Below, piece after piece: positions 47,548 through 56,536 of a stretch of DNA of 64,000 nucleotides (its first letter is position 1; each line of letters begins with the position of its first letter). Below the pieces are notes generated by a model, which was not told the origin of the DNA, searched no databases, and was given only the letters and a program-made list of their open reading frames with translations. The stretch is from Rothia mucilaginosa (GTDB lineage Bacteria > Actinomycetota > Actinomycetes > Actinomycetales > Micrococcaceae). The stretch lies in NCBI RefSeq assembly GCF_001061665.1, contig NZ_JVSP01000014.1, positions 1 through 64,000 of the forward strand, read 5' to 3'. Both the position numbers and the translations under genes were made by a program.

Positions 47548-48611
47548 GAACGGTCACCGCGCACTTCATCCAGTGCCTCACGTTGCGCGGAGGAACGGCG
47601 GCGACGGGAGGCGATGAACGCGCCCACGCCCACCACGACCACGATGCCAGCGACAATAGGACTCCAGGAAATCGAGAACTCGGCACGGAAACCGCTCTGG
47701 TCGCTCGCCGCGGCAGCAGAGGAGGAGCCGGTGGCCTGGGCACCGGCGGCCTGAGAAGCAGAAGAAGCCGAACCCGAGGAACCGCGCGCCTGCGCCTCCA
47801 TCGCGTACAGGGTATCGGCGCTCGCGGAGTCACCCACCGCAAACTTCAGGTAGCGGGTATCGGACACGGTCGAACCGTCGGAGAGCTCGGCGCTCGCGGT
47901 GACCTTCAGCAGGTACTCGCCGGGGGTGGTGAACACCCAGTTCGCGTGGGTGTGAGTGTTCTTCTCAACCCACAGCTTCTGCGGCTCACTCTTGGTGGAG
48001 GACCACAGCACCTGCGGCGCCGAGAAGTTGCCGTTCTCCAGGTACAGACTGAACGTGCCGGGGCCGCTCACCTGCTCCAGGGTCAGGTTCACGCCGCGGT
48101 TCAGCTTGGACACCAGCTGCGGATCCTGGGTGTTCCAACCCGGCCAGATCACGCCCTTAGTTTCGGTCTGCGGAATCACGTACACCTTCGAGCCGGCGGG
48201 TGCGCCCACGAAGGAGTAGCGCGGGTCGTTCGGCACCTCCAGGATCGCCTTATCGCTGCCGCGGTAGATGACCTCGTCCAGGCTGCGCCAGACGGGGGTT
48301 TCACCGTGGTCGTCGTGGAGCATGAGCTCAAACTTGCCGTTGTTGAAACGAGGACCCATATCCACGTGGCCGGCGGAAATTTCGGTGCGGCCGGATGCGA
48401 CCGGCTGCTCCGCAGACAGGGTCTGGGTGAGGGCGCGCTCGCCGCGGCTGAGGTTGCTGTCGCTCGGCTGAGTCGAGGCGCTCTCAGCGGTTGCCGGGGT
48501 GGTCTCCGCGTGTGCCATACCCAGGGGGGCGAGCATGAGGCTGGCGCCCAGAGCCAGGGCGGGCAGGGTGCGGCTACGTGAGGAGCGGGAGGGGGTGGTT
48601 GAGTTCATCAT
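47544..48611 (-). CDS. Surface protein with one anchored-repeat domain and membrane anchor
   Basis: This 355-residue exported protein has a signal peptide (about 1-36, ending MAHAE). It carries one TIGR03769-type domain (about 75-265: SAGHVDMGPRFNNGKFELML, VIWPGWNTQDPQL, NTHTHANWVFTTPGEYLLKVTASA) and a Ser/Ala linker. A C-terminal helix (about 315-335) is followed by RRRR and an acidic tail. No LPXTG is visible, so it is anchored by the helix. ATG 48611 follows AAGGAAG. The 93-bp gap upstream is AT-rich (TATATAGTC, ATAGATAATC) and may hold an internal promoter. Confidence 0.88.
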   Translation of the reverse strand: MMNSTTPSRSSRSRTLPALALGASLMLAPLGMAHAETTPATAESASTQPSDSNLSRGERALTQTLSAEQPVASGRTEISAGHVDMGPRFNNGKFELMLHDDHGETPVWRSLDEVIYRGSDKAILEVPNDPRYSFVGAPAGSKVYVIPQTETKGVIWPGWNTQDPQLVSKLNRGVNLTLEQVSGPGTFSLYLENGNFSAPQVLWSSTKSEPQKLWVEKNTHTHANWVFTTPGEYLLKVTASAELSDGSTVSDTRYLKFAVGDSASADTLYAMEAQARGSSGSASSASQAAGAQATGSSSAAAASDQSGFRAEFSISWSPIVAGIVVVVGVGAFIASRRRRSSAQREALDEVRGDRS

Positions 48612-48704
48612 GAGGACTTCCTTGGATCATGACCGAAACGGTGTGTGAAAGATTATCTATATGCTGATACGACTATATAAGCTTGTGGGTAGCTTAAAAC
48701 CGGG

Positions 48705-50447
48705 TTACGAGGTGCTTGCCTCCGAGTAGCTAGCACCCGAAGAATCGCCGCCAGAACTAGCCCCAGAGCACAGCGCAATCGTGTGAGCATTCGCCAGCAT
48801 CATCTGCGCGTAGTGAGGAGCCTGCGCATCCAGAGTGTCCGAATAGAGCACCCCGGTACGCACCTGCGCCTCCCGAGCCAGCTCCGTGAGAACCGGCGAA
48901 CGCATCGCCGTGGACTTGTCCAGATAAATCGCTGGAACCTTCAAATCCTCGACCGTGCGGCGCAGGCGCTGACGCTGCTGAATACTCGGCTCGCCGCTGG
49001 CGCTGGCGCTCACAAAACCTGCAATGTGCAACCCGTAGGCGCTCGCCAGGTAGCGGTAGCCGTCGTGCGTGGTGACCAGGTTGCGCGCCGCCTCCGGCAG
49101 GCCCCCGTACACCTGGCGCAGCTGAGCGTCCAGGGCGTCAAGCTCCTTCATGACCTGCTCGGTGCGGGTCGCGTACTCGCTCGCACCCTCCGGGTCGGCG
49201 GAGGTGAGCGCGTCACGAATGACCTGCACGCTCGCCTTCGCGTTCGGCACCGAATGCCAAATGTGCGGGTCGATTTCGCCGTGCACGTGCTTGCCCAGAA
49301 CGGCCTGCGCCAGCAGGTACACCTGACCGCGATGCTCCGAAGCACCCGACCGCAGGAAACGGTAGCTACCGCCGGCGGGCACCTCCTGCAGGGTGCGGGA
49401 GGGGACCGCGACCACGGTGCGGTTCAGTTCGTACTCGACGGCACCCTGGGAGGAATCCGCGCGGAGCACGAGCCTGCCGTCGCCGGTGCGCGCCGTAATA
49501 TCGGCGTGACCTGCGGAAAGAACCTTAACCTCGGCGGCGGGTACGTTCTGTTCCTTCGCCAGACGGTCCACCAGCTGTTGCGGGTCACGACCGACCGCGC
49601 AGTACAGGGTGCCGCGCGAAGAACGCACCGACTCCGGGGCCTTGACCGCGGTGGCGCTCAGCTCAATGGCGTACTCGCCGGCATCACTAAACGCCCACGA
49701 CAGGTGCGTATGCGCCTGCAGGGGTAGCTCCAGCGAACCCATATCGCCGGTACGGACCGCGGTGTCCCCCTCACGGGTGAGGTTCACGCCGCGCGCATGC
49801 GAATCGCACAGCATCTCCACCGCGCCGAAGGTCTGCGTAATGAACGCCGCCAGCTGCGCATTCGAGGAATCGGTGGCGGTGCGCGCCCGCACGCTCTGCA
49901 CCTCAAAACGCATGCCGGCCTCCGAAGAGTCGGCGGGGGCGGACTCGTTCTGCCCGCCCTCCTCAACGCGCAAACCCAGCCAGATGGAGTCCAGGGAGGC
50001 ATCCTCAACAATGGCTTCGAGCTTGCCGCCGTACTGCTCGATTTTCTCCGCAACAGCCACGGACACGACCCCGGCGGGCAGGTTCGCCTCAACCATTTTG
50101 CTGAGCTTGCGCTGCTCCAGCAGCAGGCCGTTCGTCAGGGCGCAACGGGCGTAGGCGACATCGCGGATATCGCGCAGGCTCGGCTCGTACGAGTGTGGGT
50201 CGGCACCGGCGGGCACGAGGGAATGCACGCTGGCGCGCTCTCCTGCAATCTGCTGCGCCAAGTCCGCCAGAATCGGGGTCGTGGCGACCACGTGCATCCG
50301 GTCGGAGGAGGCATTGACGGTGGTGGCGCATCCGCTCAGCGCGAGGGCACCTGCACCCGCCGCGGCACGGGAGGCGAGGGTGAGGGCGGCGCGTCGCGTA
50401 TAGGCGTGCGAACCCTCGCCGGCGGTATGCCCGCTATGCGGTGTCAC
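48705..50447 (-). CDS. Chimeric metal-type binding lipoprotein with inserted anchored repeat
   Basis: This 580-residue lipoprotein has a twin-Arg-type leader (TRRAALTLASR) and lipobox ALSGC with Cys40. It starts as a cluster A-I (ZnuA/TroA) binding protein (HVVATTPILADLAQQI, GADPHSYEPS with His85). It is interrupted at about 150-360 by an anchored-repeat-like domain (HTHLSWAFSDAGEYAIELSATA, QQLVDRLAKEQNVP). It then resumes the binding-protein fold (HGEIDPHIWHSVPNA, VTTHDGYRYLASAYGL, IYLDKSTAM). Retained His residues suggest metal binding. It matches the TIGR03772 description. The start overlaps the upstream LPNTG protein gene by 14 bases. Confidence 0.9.
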   Translation of the reverse strand: MTPHSGHTAGEGSHAYTRRAALTLASRAAAGAGALALSGCATTVNASSDRMHVVATTPILADLAQQIAGERASVHSLVPAGADPHSYEPSLRDIRDVAYARCALTNGLLLEQRKLSKMVEANLPAGVVSVAVAEKIEQYGGKLEAIVEDASLDSIWLGLRVEEGGQNESAPADSSEAGMRFEVQSVRARTATDSSNAQLAAFITQTFGAVEMLCDSHARGVNLTREGDTAVRTGDMGSLELPLQAHTHLSWAFSDAGEYAIELSATAVKAPESVRSSRGTLYCAVGRDPQQLVDRLAKEQNVPAAEVKVLSAGHADITARTGDGRLVLRADSSQGAVEYELNRTVVAVPSRTLQEVPAGGSYRFLRSGASEHRGQVYLLAQAVLGKHVHGEIDPHIWHSVPNAKASVQVIRDALTSADPEGASEYATRTEQVMKELDALDAQLRQVYGGLPEAARNLVTTHDGYRYLASAYGLHIAGFVSASASGEPSIQQRQRLRRTVEDLKVPAIYLDKSTAMRSPVLTELAREAQVRTGVLYSDTLDAQAPHYAQMMLANAHTIALCSGASSGGDSSGASYSEASTS

Positions 50448-52764
50448 CGCGGCGTCCCTTCCGGCGTGCCGAACGCAGAATCATGGCGCCCAGCGCCAGA
50501 GCGAGAACCGAGGTGCTGACCATGAACGGGTCGATGACCACACCGGTGTTCGGCAGCTTACCCGCCGCGGCCGCCTTCTGGGCGGTGGCGAGCTCCTGGC
50601 TGGTCAAGGCGCAATCCTCGCCGGAGGCGGTCTTACCGACGATGCGCACCTTGGATCCGTCGGGCTTGGTGACGATACCGGTGGCTTCGTCCACGGTGCC
50701 GTTGAGCGGGTTCTTGGCGGTGCTCTTCTCGCCGCCGTTGTTGGCGCCGTTAGCGCTGTTAGCGTTGCCGCCGTCCTGCTTGGTGCCCGCCGCACCCTGC
50801 ACGTTATCGCTGGCCGGGGCGTTATCGGGGTTGCCGACGGTGAAGTGCAGAACCGATTCGCTGCTGACCTGCTGACCGTTCTTCAGGCGCGCAGTCCAGC
50901 CGATGGTCACGGTGTAGCGACCCTCGGCAGTGAACACCCAGTTGCTGTGCTGGTGGGTGTTCGCGGGCACCTGGAAGGAACCGCCGCTACGCGAATCGAA
51001 GACCTTCTGACCGGCGGAACCGAAGTTGCCGGAGAGGAAGGTGGATAGGGTGCCGGGACCCTCAAAGCCGTTGAGGGTCATGGTGACGGGGCCGTCGAGC
51101 TGCTTGAGCAGTTCGGGGTCCTGGGTGCTCCAGCCGAGCCAGGGTACGCCCTGCTGCTGGGTTGCGCCGATCATGTGCACGGGGGTGCCCGCCGGGGCGA
51201 TGTCTTCCATGCCCGCGGGCAGGTTGAGCTTCGCGGCGTCATTGAGTACGAACTCGAGGGCGCCGGGGGAGACGTGGCGGGCGGGGCTGGTGCGGTCGTC
51301 CTTCACGCTGCTGGTGAGGTTGCCGCCGTTAAGCACGGGGCCCACGTCGAAGTGGCCGTGGGTGACTTCTTCACGGCCGCTGTGCTCGGCAGCGTTAACC
51401 ACGGCGAGGGTGGGGATGCCGGTCGGCGCCTGGGCTGCCTGGTTGCTCTGCTTGCTGTCCTTCTGAGCGTCCTTGGAATCCTTGGCGTCTTCGGCGGGGA
51501 CCTCGGTGGCGATGCACTGCTGGTTCAGGCTGCCGGGCAGGCCGGAGGAGAGGATGCCGCCGCCGCTGTTGTTGCTGGGTGCGCTGACGTTCTGGGCGTT
51601 GGAACCCTTCACGCTGCGGGAGTTGTCGCTCTTGCTGCCGCCCTTGTTTTCACCCTTGTCAGAGCCGTTATTAGTGTTGTCGGTGCCGCTGATAGCGGTT
51701 ACACCGGATCCACCCTGGGATGCCTGCTCACCATTCGCCGCCGCCTTCGCGCCGTTTGGGTCGGTCACCTGCGCGGCGTTCTGACCGTTCACGGATCCAT
51801 CCACGCGGCGAATACCGGTGGATGCGCTCGCCTCAGCAGAAGCACTCGCCTCAGCACTTGCGGAGGTAGATGCGCTGGGGCTGCTGGTGGCGCTCTCGGT
51901 AGCGGTGGAGGTTGCCTCGGGGGTAGTGGTTGCTTCGCTCGTGGCTTCCTTGGTTGCTTCCTTTGCGGCGTTCTGCGCGTTCAGGAGCTTGAAGCCGTCC
52001 TCAGCGTTAGTGCCCACGGCGATGGTGTAGGTCGCCTCGGAGCTGACCGGGGTGCCGTCGGCAAGGGTTGCGGTGGCGCGGAAGGTCAGCTGGTAGATGC
52101 CTTCGCGGGTGAATGCCCAGCTGAGGTGCTCGTGGCCGCCCGCGGTGATGGTGTGCGGTGCGAGCTGGTCGTTGGTGCTGAAGACGCGCGGGTTGTCGCG
52201 GCCGGATTCGGTGAAGACTTCGGCGCGGCCGCCTTCGGGTACGCTGCTGCGCACGAGTTCAAGGTTGATGGTGTTGTCCTTGAGCGCGCCGGGGCGGATT
52301 CCTTCCGCACCGAGGCCGGGGTAGAGCAGGCCGCGGGTGCGGGTGGAGGGAATGTAGAAGATGTCGGTGCCTTCGGGGGCAATGTAGTCGTAGCCTGCTA
52401 CGACGTTGGTGTGTGCATCCTCGACGTCGGGCAGGTGGAAGACGGTGCGGGCGGGGTTGAATCGTCCCTGCTGGCCGGGGCCGGTGTCTGCGAGGGTGCC
52501 GAGGGTGAACTGGCTGCCGTCGAGGAAGGCGTTGAGCATTTCGGTGTGTACGCCCGCGATGACGTAGTCACCTTCGTAGTTGACGTAACCGCGCGACTCG
52601 GTACCCGCCTGGGCGCCGGTCTGGTTTTCCTGCGCCTGGTTTTCCTGCGCCTGTGCGGCGGTGAAGGTGCCGACCTGGGGGAGGGCGAGGGGTGCCCCGA
52701 GTGCGAGGGTGCATCCGAGGGTGGTTGCGCTGAGTAGGCTCAGGGGTTTGGTGCGTCCTTGCAT
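50434..52764 (-). CDS. LPXTG surface protein with two anchored-repeat domains
   Basis: This 776-residue wall protein has a signal peptide (about 1-40). Domain 1 (about 60-250) includes GHEHLSWAFTREGIYQLTFR. A Ser/Thr/Ala/Glu low-complexity linker and an Asn/Gly/Ser stretch follow (about 260-410). Domain 2 (about 460-650) includes THGHFDVGPVLNGGNLTSSV, VPWLGWSTQDPEL and HQHSNWVFTAEGRYTV. The sorting signal LPNTG is at about 736, with a membrane helix and RRKGRRG tail. It is first in the minus-strand operon. LPNTG would suit a class A-, C-, D- or F-type sortase more than SrtE. The family is TIGR03773. Confidence 0.9.
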   Translation of the reverse strand: MQGRTKPLSLLSATTLGCTLALGAPLALPQVGTFTAAQAQENQAQENQTGAQAGTESRGYVNYEGDYVIAGVHTEMLNAFLDGSQFTLGTLADTGPGQQGRFNPARTVFHLPDVEDAHTNVVAGYDYIAPEGTDIFYIPSTRTRGLLYPGLGAEGIRPGALKDNTINLELVRSSVPEGGRAEVFTESGRDNPRVFSTNDQLAPHTITAGGHEHLSWAFTREGIYQLTFRATATLADGTPVSSEATYTIAVGTNAEDGFKLLNAQNAAKEATKEATSEATTTPEATSTATESATSSPSASTSASAEASASAEASASTGIRRVDGSVNGQNAAQVTDPNGAKAAANGEQASQGGSGVTAISGTDNTNNGSDKGENKGGSKSDNSRSVKGSNAQNVSAPSNNSGGGILSSGLPGSLNQQCIATEVPAEDAKDSKDAQKDSKQSNQAAQAPTGIPTLAVVNAAEHSGREEVTHGHFDVGPVLNGGNLTSSVKDDRTSPARHVSPGALEFVLNDAAKLNLPAGMEDIAPAGTPVHMIGATQQQGVPWLGWSTQDPELLKQLDGPVTMTLNGFEGPGTLSTFLSGNFGSAGQKVFDSRSGGSFQVPANTHQHSNWVFTAEGRYTVTIGWTARLKNGQQVSSESVLHFTVGNPDNAPASDNVQGAAGTKQDGGNANSANGANNGGEKSTAKNPLNGTVDEATGIVTKPDGSKVRIVGKTASGEDCALTSQELATAQKAAAAGKLPNTGVVIDPFMVSTSVLALALGAMILRSARRKGRRGDTA

Positions 52765-53037
52765 GGTGGCTCCTTGGATGACTGCTCGTTGGCTGGCGCG
52801 CTACCCGATGCTTTCGGGGATAGCTCGGTGCTGGGTCCGGCGGCCTGTTGCCGGTTTCCCTCTTGGGCTCGGGGTGCGCTCTGCCGTGTTTTCTCTTTGT
52901 GAATGTACGTGGTGTGCGTTTTTGGGCGCGCCTCTGCGCACATGTGTTTCTGAGAATCACTATACTCAGTTAGGTTCTGAATGACAATTATTTGCAAAAG
53001 CGCTACGCTAAGAAAGAGAAAAATGAGAAAGGTTGTC
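52765..53037. other. Divergent intergenic region between the two surface-protein genes
   Basis: This 273-bp spacer must hold promoters for the transporter operon (minus) and the LARTG protein (plus). The right half is AT-rich. TGACAATTATTTGCA at 52982-52996 resembles metal-repressor boxes. No gene is present; an in-frame ATG at 52981 overlaps this box and lacks a ribosome-binding site. Confidence 0.6.
52982..52996. promoter_or_regulatory. Possible Zur-type operator
   Basis: TGACAATTATTTGCA resembles the actinobacterial Zur-like pattern TGAnAATnATTtTCA (about 12-13 of 15 positions, pattern quoted from memory). It lies in the shared promoter region of an operon with ZnuABC-like components, so zinc control is plausible. 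Not verified. Confidence 0.35.
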
Positions 53038-56037
53038 ATGAGCTCTCAGAAGCAGACCCAACGACGGGTCACCACACACACTCCCGCGCTCTTCATCCCC
53101 GGCGGCAAGCCCGCCCTCCGCCGCGCCGCCGCGTTCCTCTCCGCCGCAGCACTGCTCGCGCTCGCCGGTGCAGCCCCCTCCATCCCCGCCGCCGCGGGCC
53201 CCGACGACGGCAAAATCGTCACCACCAAGGGCCACGTCGACGCCCCCAAGGCATACTGGGACGAGCAGAACGGCACCTTCGTTCTCATGAACGAGGCGAA
53301 CCCCTACAAGACCGGCGCAGACACCTACGAACTGGATAAGACCGTCAACTGGGTCGGCAAGGGCTACAGCGGCCGCGACGGCAAGTCACAGTACACCATG
53401 ACCCTGGGCGACTCGCCCTCCCTGGCGTTCCTCGGCGAACCCGGCCAGACCCTCTACATGGCACCGCACCTGACCTCCGGCAACCAGGACCCCATCTGGG
53501 CTGGCCTGGGTGCCTCCGCTAAGGTGCCCACCGAACGCTTCCGTGACGGCGTGTTCGCCACCGACATTCTCTCGGTTGAGGGCCCCGGCCGCATGGAGCT
53601 CTTCCGCTACAACCCGGACGATGCCCCCGCCGACGTGTACCGCATGCTCTCCAGCAGCTCGAACGGTTGGCACTCCTGGCTGCTCGATAAGGGTAGCCAC
53701 ACGCACAACACCACGACCTTCACCCGCCCCGGCCGCTACGTGGTCACCTACCGCACCGTGGCGCGCTCCACCGACGGCCGCATCATCAGCTCTAAGCCGT
53801 CGAAGCTGGTCTGGCAGGTTGGCGGCATGCAGCCCACGCTCGGTGACGGCACCCCCACCGCCGTGCCCACGGTCAACCGCTACAACGCGGCACCCGTCGG
53901 TGACCTGGACGCCGCAAAGTACGTGCTGTCCGTGGCGCCGCACCGCCTGGACGCCGACCCGGCAAAGAACAAGGACGCTGACGACAAGCTCAGCGACATC
54001 ACCTTCACCGCCGCGAATAAGAACCTCAAGGGCACCCTGACCCTGTACAACAACGGCTACTTCCTGACCGACCTGCCGGTCGTGAACGGTACCGCCACCT
54101 GGTCTGAAATGCTCGGTAGCGAAGGCTCCCAGCTGCAGGCGGTCTTCACCCCCGACACCTCCGACGAGAACAGCGCGGAGGCGTCCCGCTGGATCTCGCA
54201 CAAGCTCGCCTACGAGTCCGGCAAGGCTGAGAGCGTGTACAGCGACGACGGTAACGGCTCCTGGCCCGAGGAGATCCCGGATCAGGCGAACACCGTGCTC
54301 AGCACCCAGCAGTACACGCCGACCAGCATGGACTACGACGTGACCGTCACCCCGAACGGCAACGGATTCAGCACCGTTGAGGTCCGCTTCAAGGACCCGA
54401 AGGTGCGCGGCTTCATGCGCGGCGGCTTCTACGCCCAGGATGACCCGGTGTACCCGTACCTCGACCTGGAAGGCTCCGTCGAGGATGGCGTGGCGCGCTT
54501 TACCTTCCGTGACGAGTCGTTCTACAAGGGCACGGCTCTGCGCGTGAAGATGCTGACCCACCCGGATATGAACGCTTCCGCCTCCACCACTGAGGTTGCG
54601 GCGAACTACGAGCCGGGCACCAAGTACACTGCGCACGGTGCGCTGGCACCGGATAGCGCACCCATTAGCGATGCGCCGAAGCCTGCTCCGGTGGATCCGT
54701 CGCCGAGCGCTGAGCCTACGGTCGCGCCCTCTGCCGAGCCTTCTGCTGAGCCGAGCGAGGCTCCTTCCGAGGCTCCGACCGCTGAGCCCAGCATCGTTCC
54801 GTCGGTGTCCCCCAGCGAGGTTCCGACCGTGCCTGCGGTGCCGACCGCCTCCGCAGAGCCGAGCGTGCCTGCTCCGGCGCCCTCCACTCCGGCGCCCGCG
54901 AACCCGACTCCGAGCGCACCTGCTCCGACTAGCCCGGCACCGTCTGCGCAGCCGTCCACCCCCGGAACCCCGGGTCACCAGTGCGTGCCCGGCCAGATTG
55001 ACGGCCGCACCAAGATTTCGCACGGCCACCTGGACATTCAGGCGACCTTGAAGGACCGCCAGCTGTCCGTGGGTATGCGTGATGACAGCGGCATCATTGA
55101 CGCTGATTCGACCGTACGCCCGCTCGATTCGGTCGTGTGGACGGTCAGCGAGAACGCCCGCCGTGTACGCACCGAACGTATGGCTGATGAGAAGCTGAAC
55201 TTCATGGGCCCGGTCGGCACCGCCTTCTACGGCCTGCCGCAGACCCAGCAGAGCGGCCTGCCCTGGCCCGGCTACAACACGCAGGACATTGACTACTCGC
55301 AGCTGCGCGGCCCCGTGCGCCTGCACGTGGTGCCGAAGGTCATGCCTGAGGGTGCGCGCTTCGGCATGTTCACTGAGTCGCTGAATGGTGCGGATGTGCT
55401 GCTGGATTCGACGACCGGCAAGACCACGATCGACATTGATTACGCGACGCACGCGCACGCGAACTGGGTGTTCTCTGAGCCCGGCCAGTACATGTTTGAC
55501 GTGCACTATTCTGCGACCCTGGCTGATGGTACTGAGGTGAACAGCCCGGTGCAGCAGCTTGCGGTTGCTGTGGGTAAGAAGGCGTCGGATGCGTGCTCGT
55601 TTGAGACTGCCGTGCCGAAGGACCCGAACGCGGCTGCGGACGACTTTAGCGGTGTGCGCCGTGTGGATTCGGCAACCCCGGGCGGTACCGCTGGTGCCAA
55701 CCAGCCCGGCTCCGCGCAGTCTGGTGCCGCGCAGGGTGGTCAGTCCGGTCAGGCTGGTGCTTCTGGCGCTGCCGGTGATGTGAACGCGCAGGGCTCGGCT
55801 GACGGTTCGGCTGATGGTTCTGCTGGCGGCGTGTACCCGGGTGGTATTTCCGGTGGTGGTACCGGTGGCGGCTCCCTGGGTCAGTCTGGTGTGTCTGCTG
55901 CGTCGGGTGGCGCTAGCTCCCAGCAGGGCGGCCTGGCGCGTACTGGTTTTGGTGCGGTGTCTGTGGCTGTGGGCGGCGCACTGGTGCTCGGTGCCGGTAC
56001 TGTGATGGTGCTGCGTTCTCGCCGCCGCGCTTCTTAG
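53038..56037 (+). CDS. Large LARTG surface protein with anchored-repeat domains
   Basis: The 999-residue wall protein has a signal peptide (about 25-55, Ala-rich). An N-terminal repeat domain (about 60-270) includes VTTKGHVDAPKAYWD, DPIWAGLG and SHTHNTTTFTRPGRYVVTYR. A middle region (about 280-555) has no recognised fold. A Pro/Ser/Ala/Glu stalk (about 555-650) leads to a second repeat domain (about 660-860: SHGHLDIQATLKDRQLSV, LPWPGYNTQDID, ATHAHANWVFSEPGQYMF). A Gly/Ser linker then leads to LARTG, a helix and RSRRRAS. LAXTG is the class E sortase motif. ATG 53038 follows GAGAAAGG. Divergent from the transporter operon. Confidence 0.9.
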   Translation: MSSQKQTQRRVTTHTPALFIPGGKPALRRAAAFLSAAALLALAGAAPSIPAAAGPDDGKIVTTKGHVDAPKAYWDEQNGTFVLMNEANPYKTGADTYELDKTVNWVGKGYSGRDGKSQYTMTLGDSPSLAFLGEPGQTLYMAPHLTSGNQDPIWAGLGASAKVPTERFRDGVFATDILSVEGPGRMELFRYNPDDAPADVYRMLSSSSNGWHSWLLDKGSHTHNTTTFTRPGRYVVTYRTVARSTDGRIISSKPSKLVWQVGGMQPTLGDGTPTAVPTVNRYNAAPVGDLDAAKYVLSVAPHRLDADPAKNKDADDKLSDITFTAANKNLKGTLTLYNNGYFLTDLPVVNGTATWSEMLGSEGSQLQAVFTPDTSDENSAEASRWISHKLAYESGKAESVYSDDGNGSWPEEIPDQANTVLSTQQYTPTSMDYDVTVTPNGNGFSTVEVRFKDPKVRGFMRGGFYAQDDPVYPYLDLEGSVEDGVARFTFRDESFYKGTALRVKMLTHPDMNASASTTEVAANYEPGTKYTAHGALAPDSAPISDAPKPAPVDPSPSAEPTVAPSAEPSAEPSEAPSEAPTAEPSIVPSVSPSEVPTVPAVPTASAEPSVPAPAPSTPAPANPTPSAPAPTSPAPSAQPSTPGTPGHQCVPGQIDGRTKISHGHLDIQATLKDRQLSVGMRDDSGIIDADSTVRPLDSVVWTVSENARRVRTERMADEKLNFMGPVGTAFYGLPQTQQSGLPWPGYNTQDIDYSQLRGPVRLHVVPKVMPEGARFGMFTESLNGADVLLDSTTGKTTIDIDYATHAHANWVFSEPGQYMFDVHYSATLADGTEVNSPVQQLAVAVGKKASDACSFETAVPKDPNAAADDFSGVRRVDSATPGGTAGANQPGSAQSGAAQGGQSGQAGASGAAGDVNAQGSADGSADGSAGGVYPGGISGGGTGGGSLGQSGVSAASGGASSQQGGLARTGFGAVSVAVGGALVLGAGTVMVLRSRRRAS

Positions 56038-56069
56038 CGCTCGCCGCGTGAGGACACGCTGATACGATA

Positions 56070-56119
56070 AAGCCCCCACGGCTGAGAGGATGACTCTCGG
56101 CCGCGGGGGCTTCATTTTT
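56070..56119 (+). terminator. Terminator of the LARTG gene
   Basis: AAGCCCCC (56070-56077) pairs with GGGGGCTT (56105-56112), with an inner CGGC..GAGAG/CTCTC..GCCG stem. It is followed by CATTTTT. Convergent with the 56134 gene. Confidence 0.85.
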
Positions 56120-56133
56120 AGTTTATGAGATTG

Positions 56134-56511
56134 TTATTCTTTGATTTCTTCAAAGCGGGTCGTTACAAAATCCCGATCTTTTCTAGGCGATGAATTTGCG
56201 ACATGGAATAGATATTTTTTGCCAGGTTGAACAGTCTCAACGTACTCGGGAATCTTCCGACCTTCCGGTGCAGCAAACATCGTGAGAGTACCGCACTCCT
56301 TCGTCTCAAAAAGACCCTTTGGATTAATATCATTCGCGCCACTCACCGTTCCTCCACGTTCTGCAGTGTATGCCTTAGTTACGGTGCAGGTTGCAGTGAA
56401 ACCATCACTGTCATCGCGTATATGTTTAGGGAAAATGAACAGCATGTAGATGGTAATCAGTATTGAAATAAATATTCCTACTGTTTTGCGGAGTTTATGA
56501 CTAGATTCCAT
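56134..56511 (-). CDS. Small hypothetical membrane protein, end of the array
   Basis: This 125-residue protein has one N-terminal helix (about 10-28, VGIFISILITIYMLFIF) and an extracellular or periplasm-like domain with two Cys (FTATCTV and ETKECGTL) that could form a disulfide. It ends FVTTRFEEIKE. It is unlike the neighbouring paralogues. It lies 25 bp after the stop of the 56537 gene and is probably last in that transcription unit. Family unknown. Confidence 0.7.
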   Translation of the reverse strand: MESSHKLRKTVGIFISILITIYMLFIFPKHIRDDSDGFTATCTVTKAYTAERGGTVSGANDINPKGLFETKECGTLTMFAAPEGRKIPEYVETVQPGKKYLFHVANSSPRKDRDFVTTRFEEIKE

Positions 56512-56536
56512 CGGATTGCCTCATTTCTTGATAGAT

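Noticed and set aside
53386-56115. A 909-codon open frame on the minus strand opposite the LARTG surface protein
   Set aside because: It mirrors a high-G+C coding frame. It is His/Arg/Gly-rich without domains, and the plus strand has a signal peptide, repeat domains and a sorting signal.
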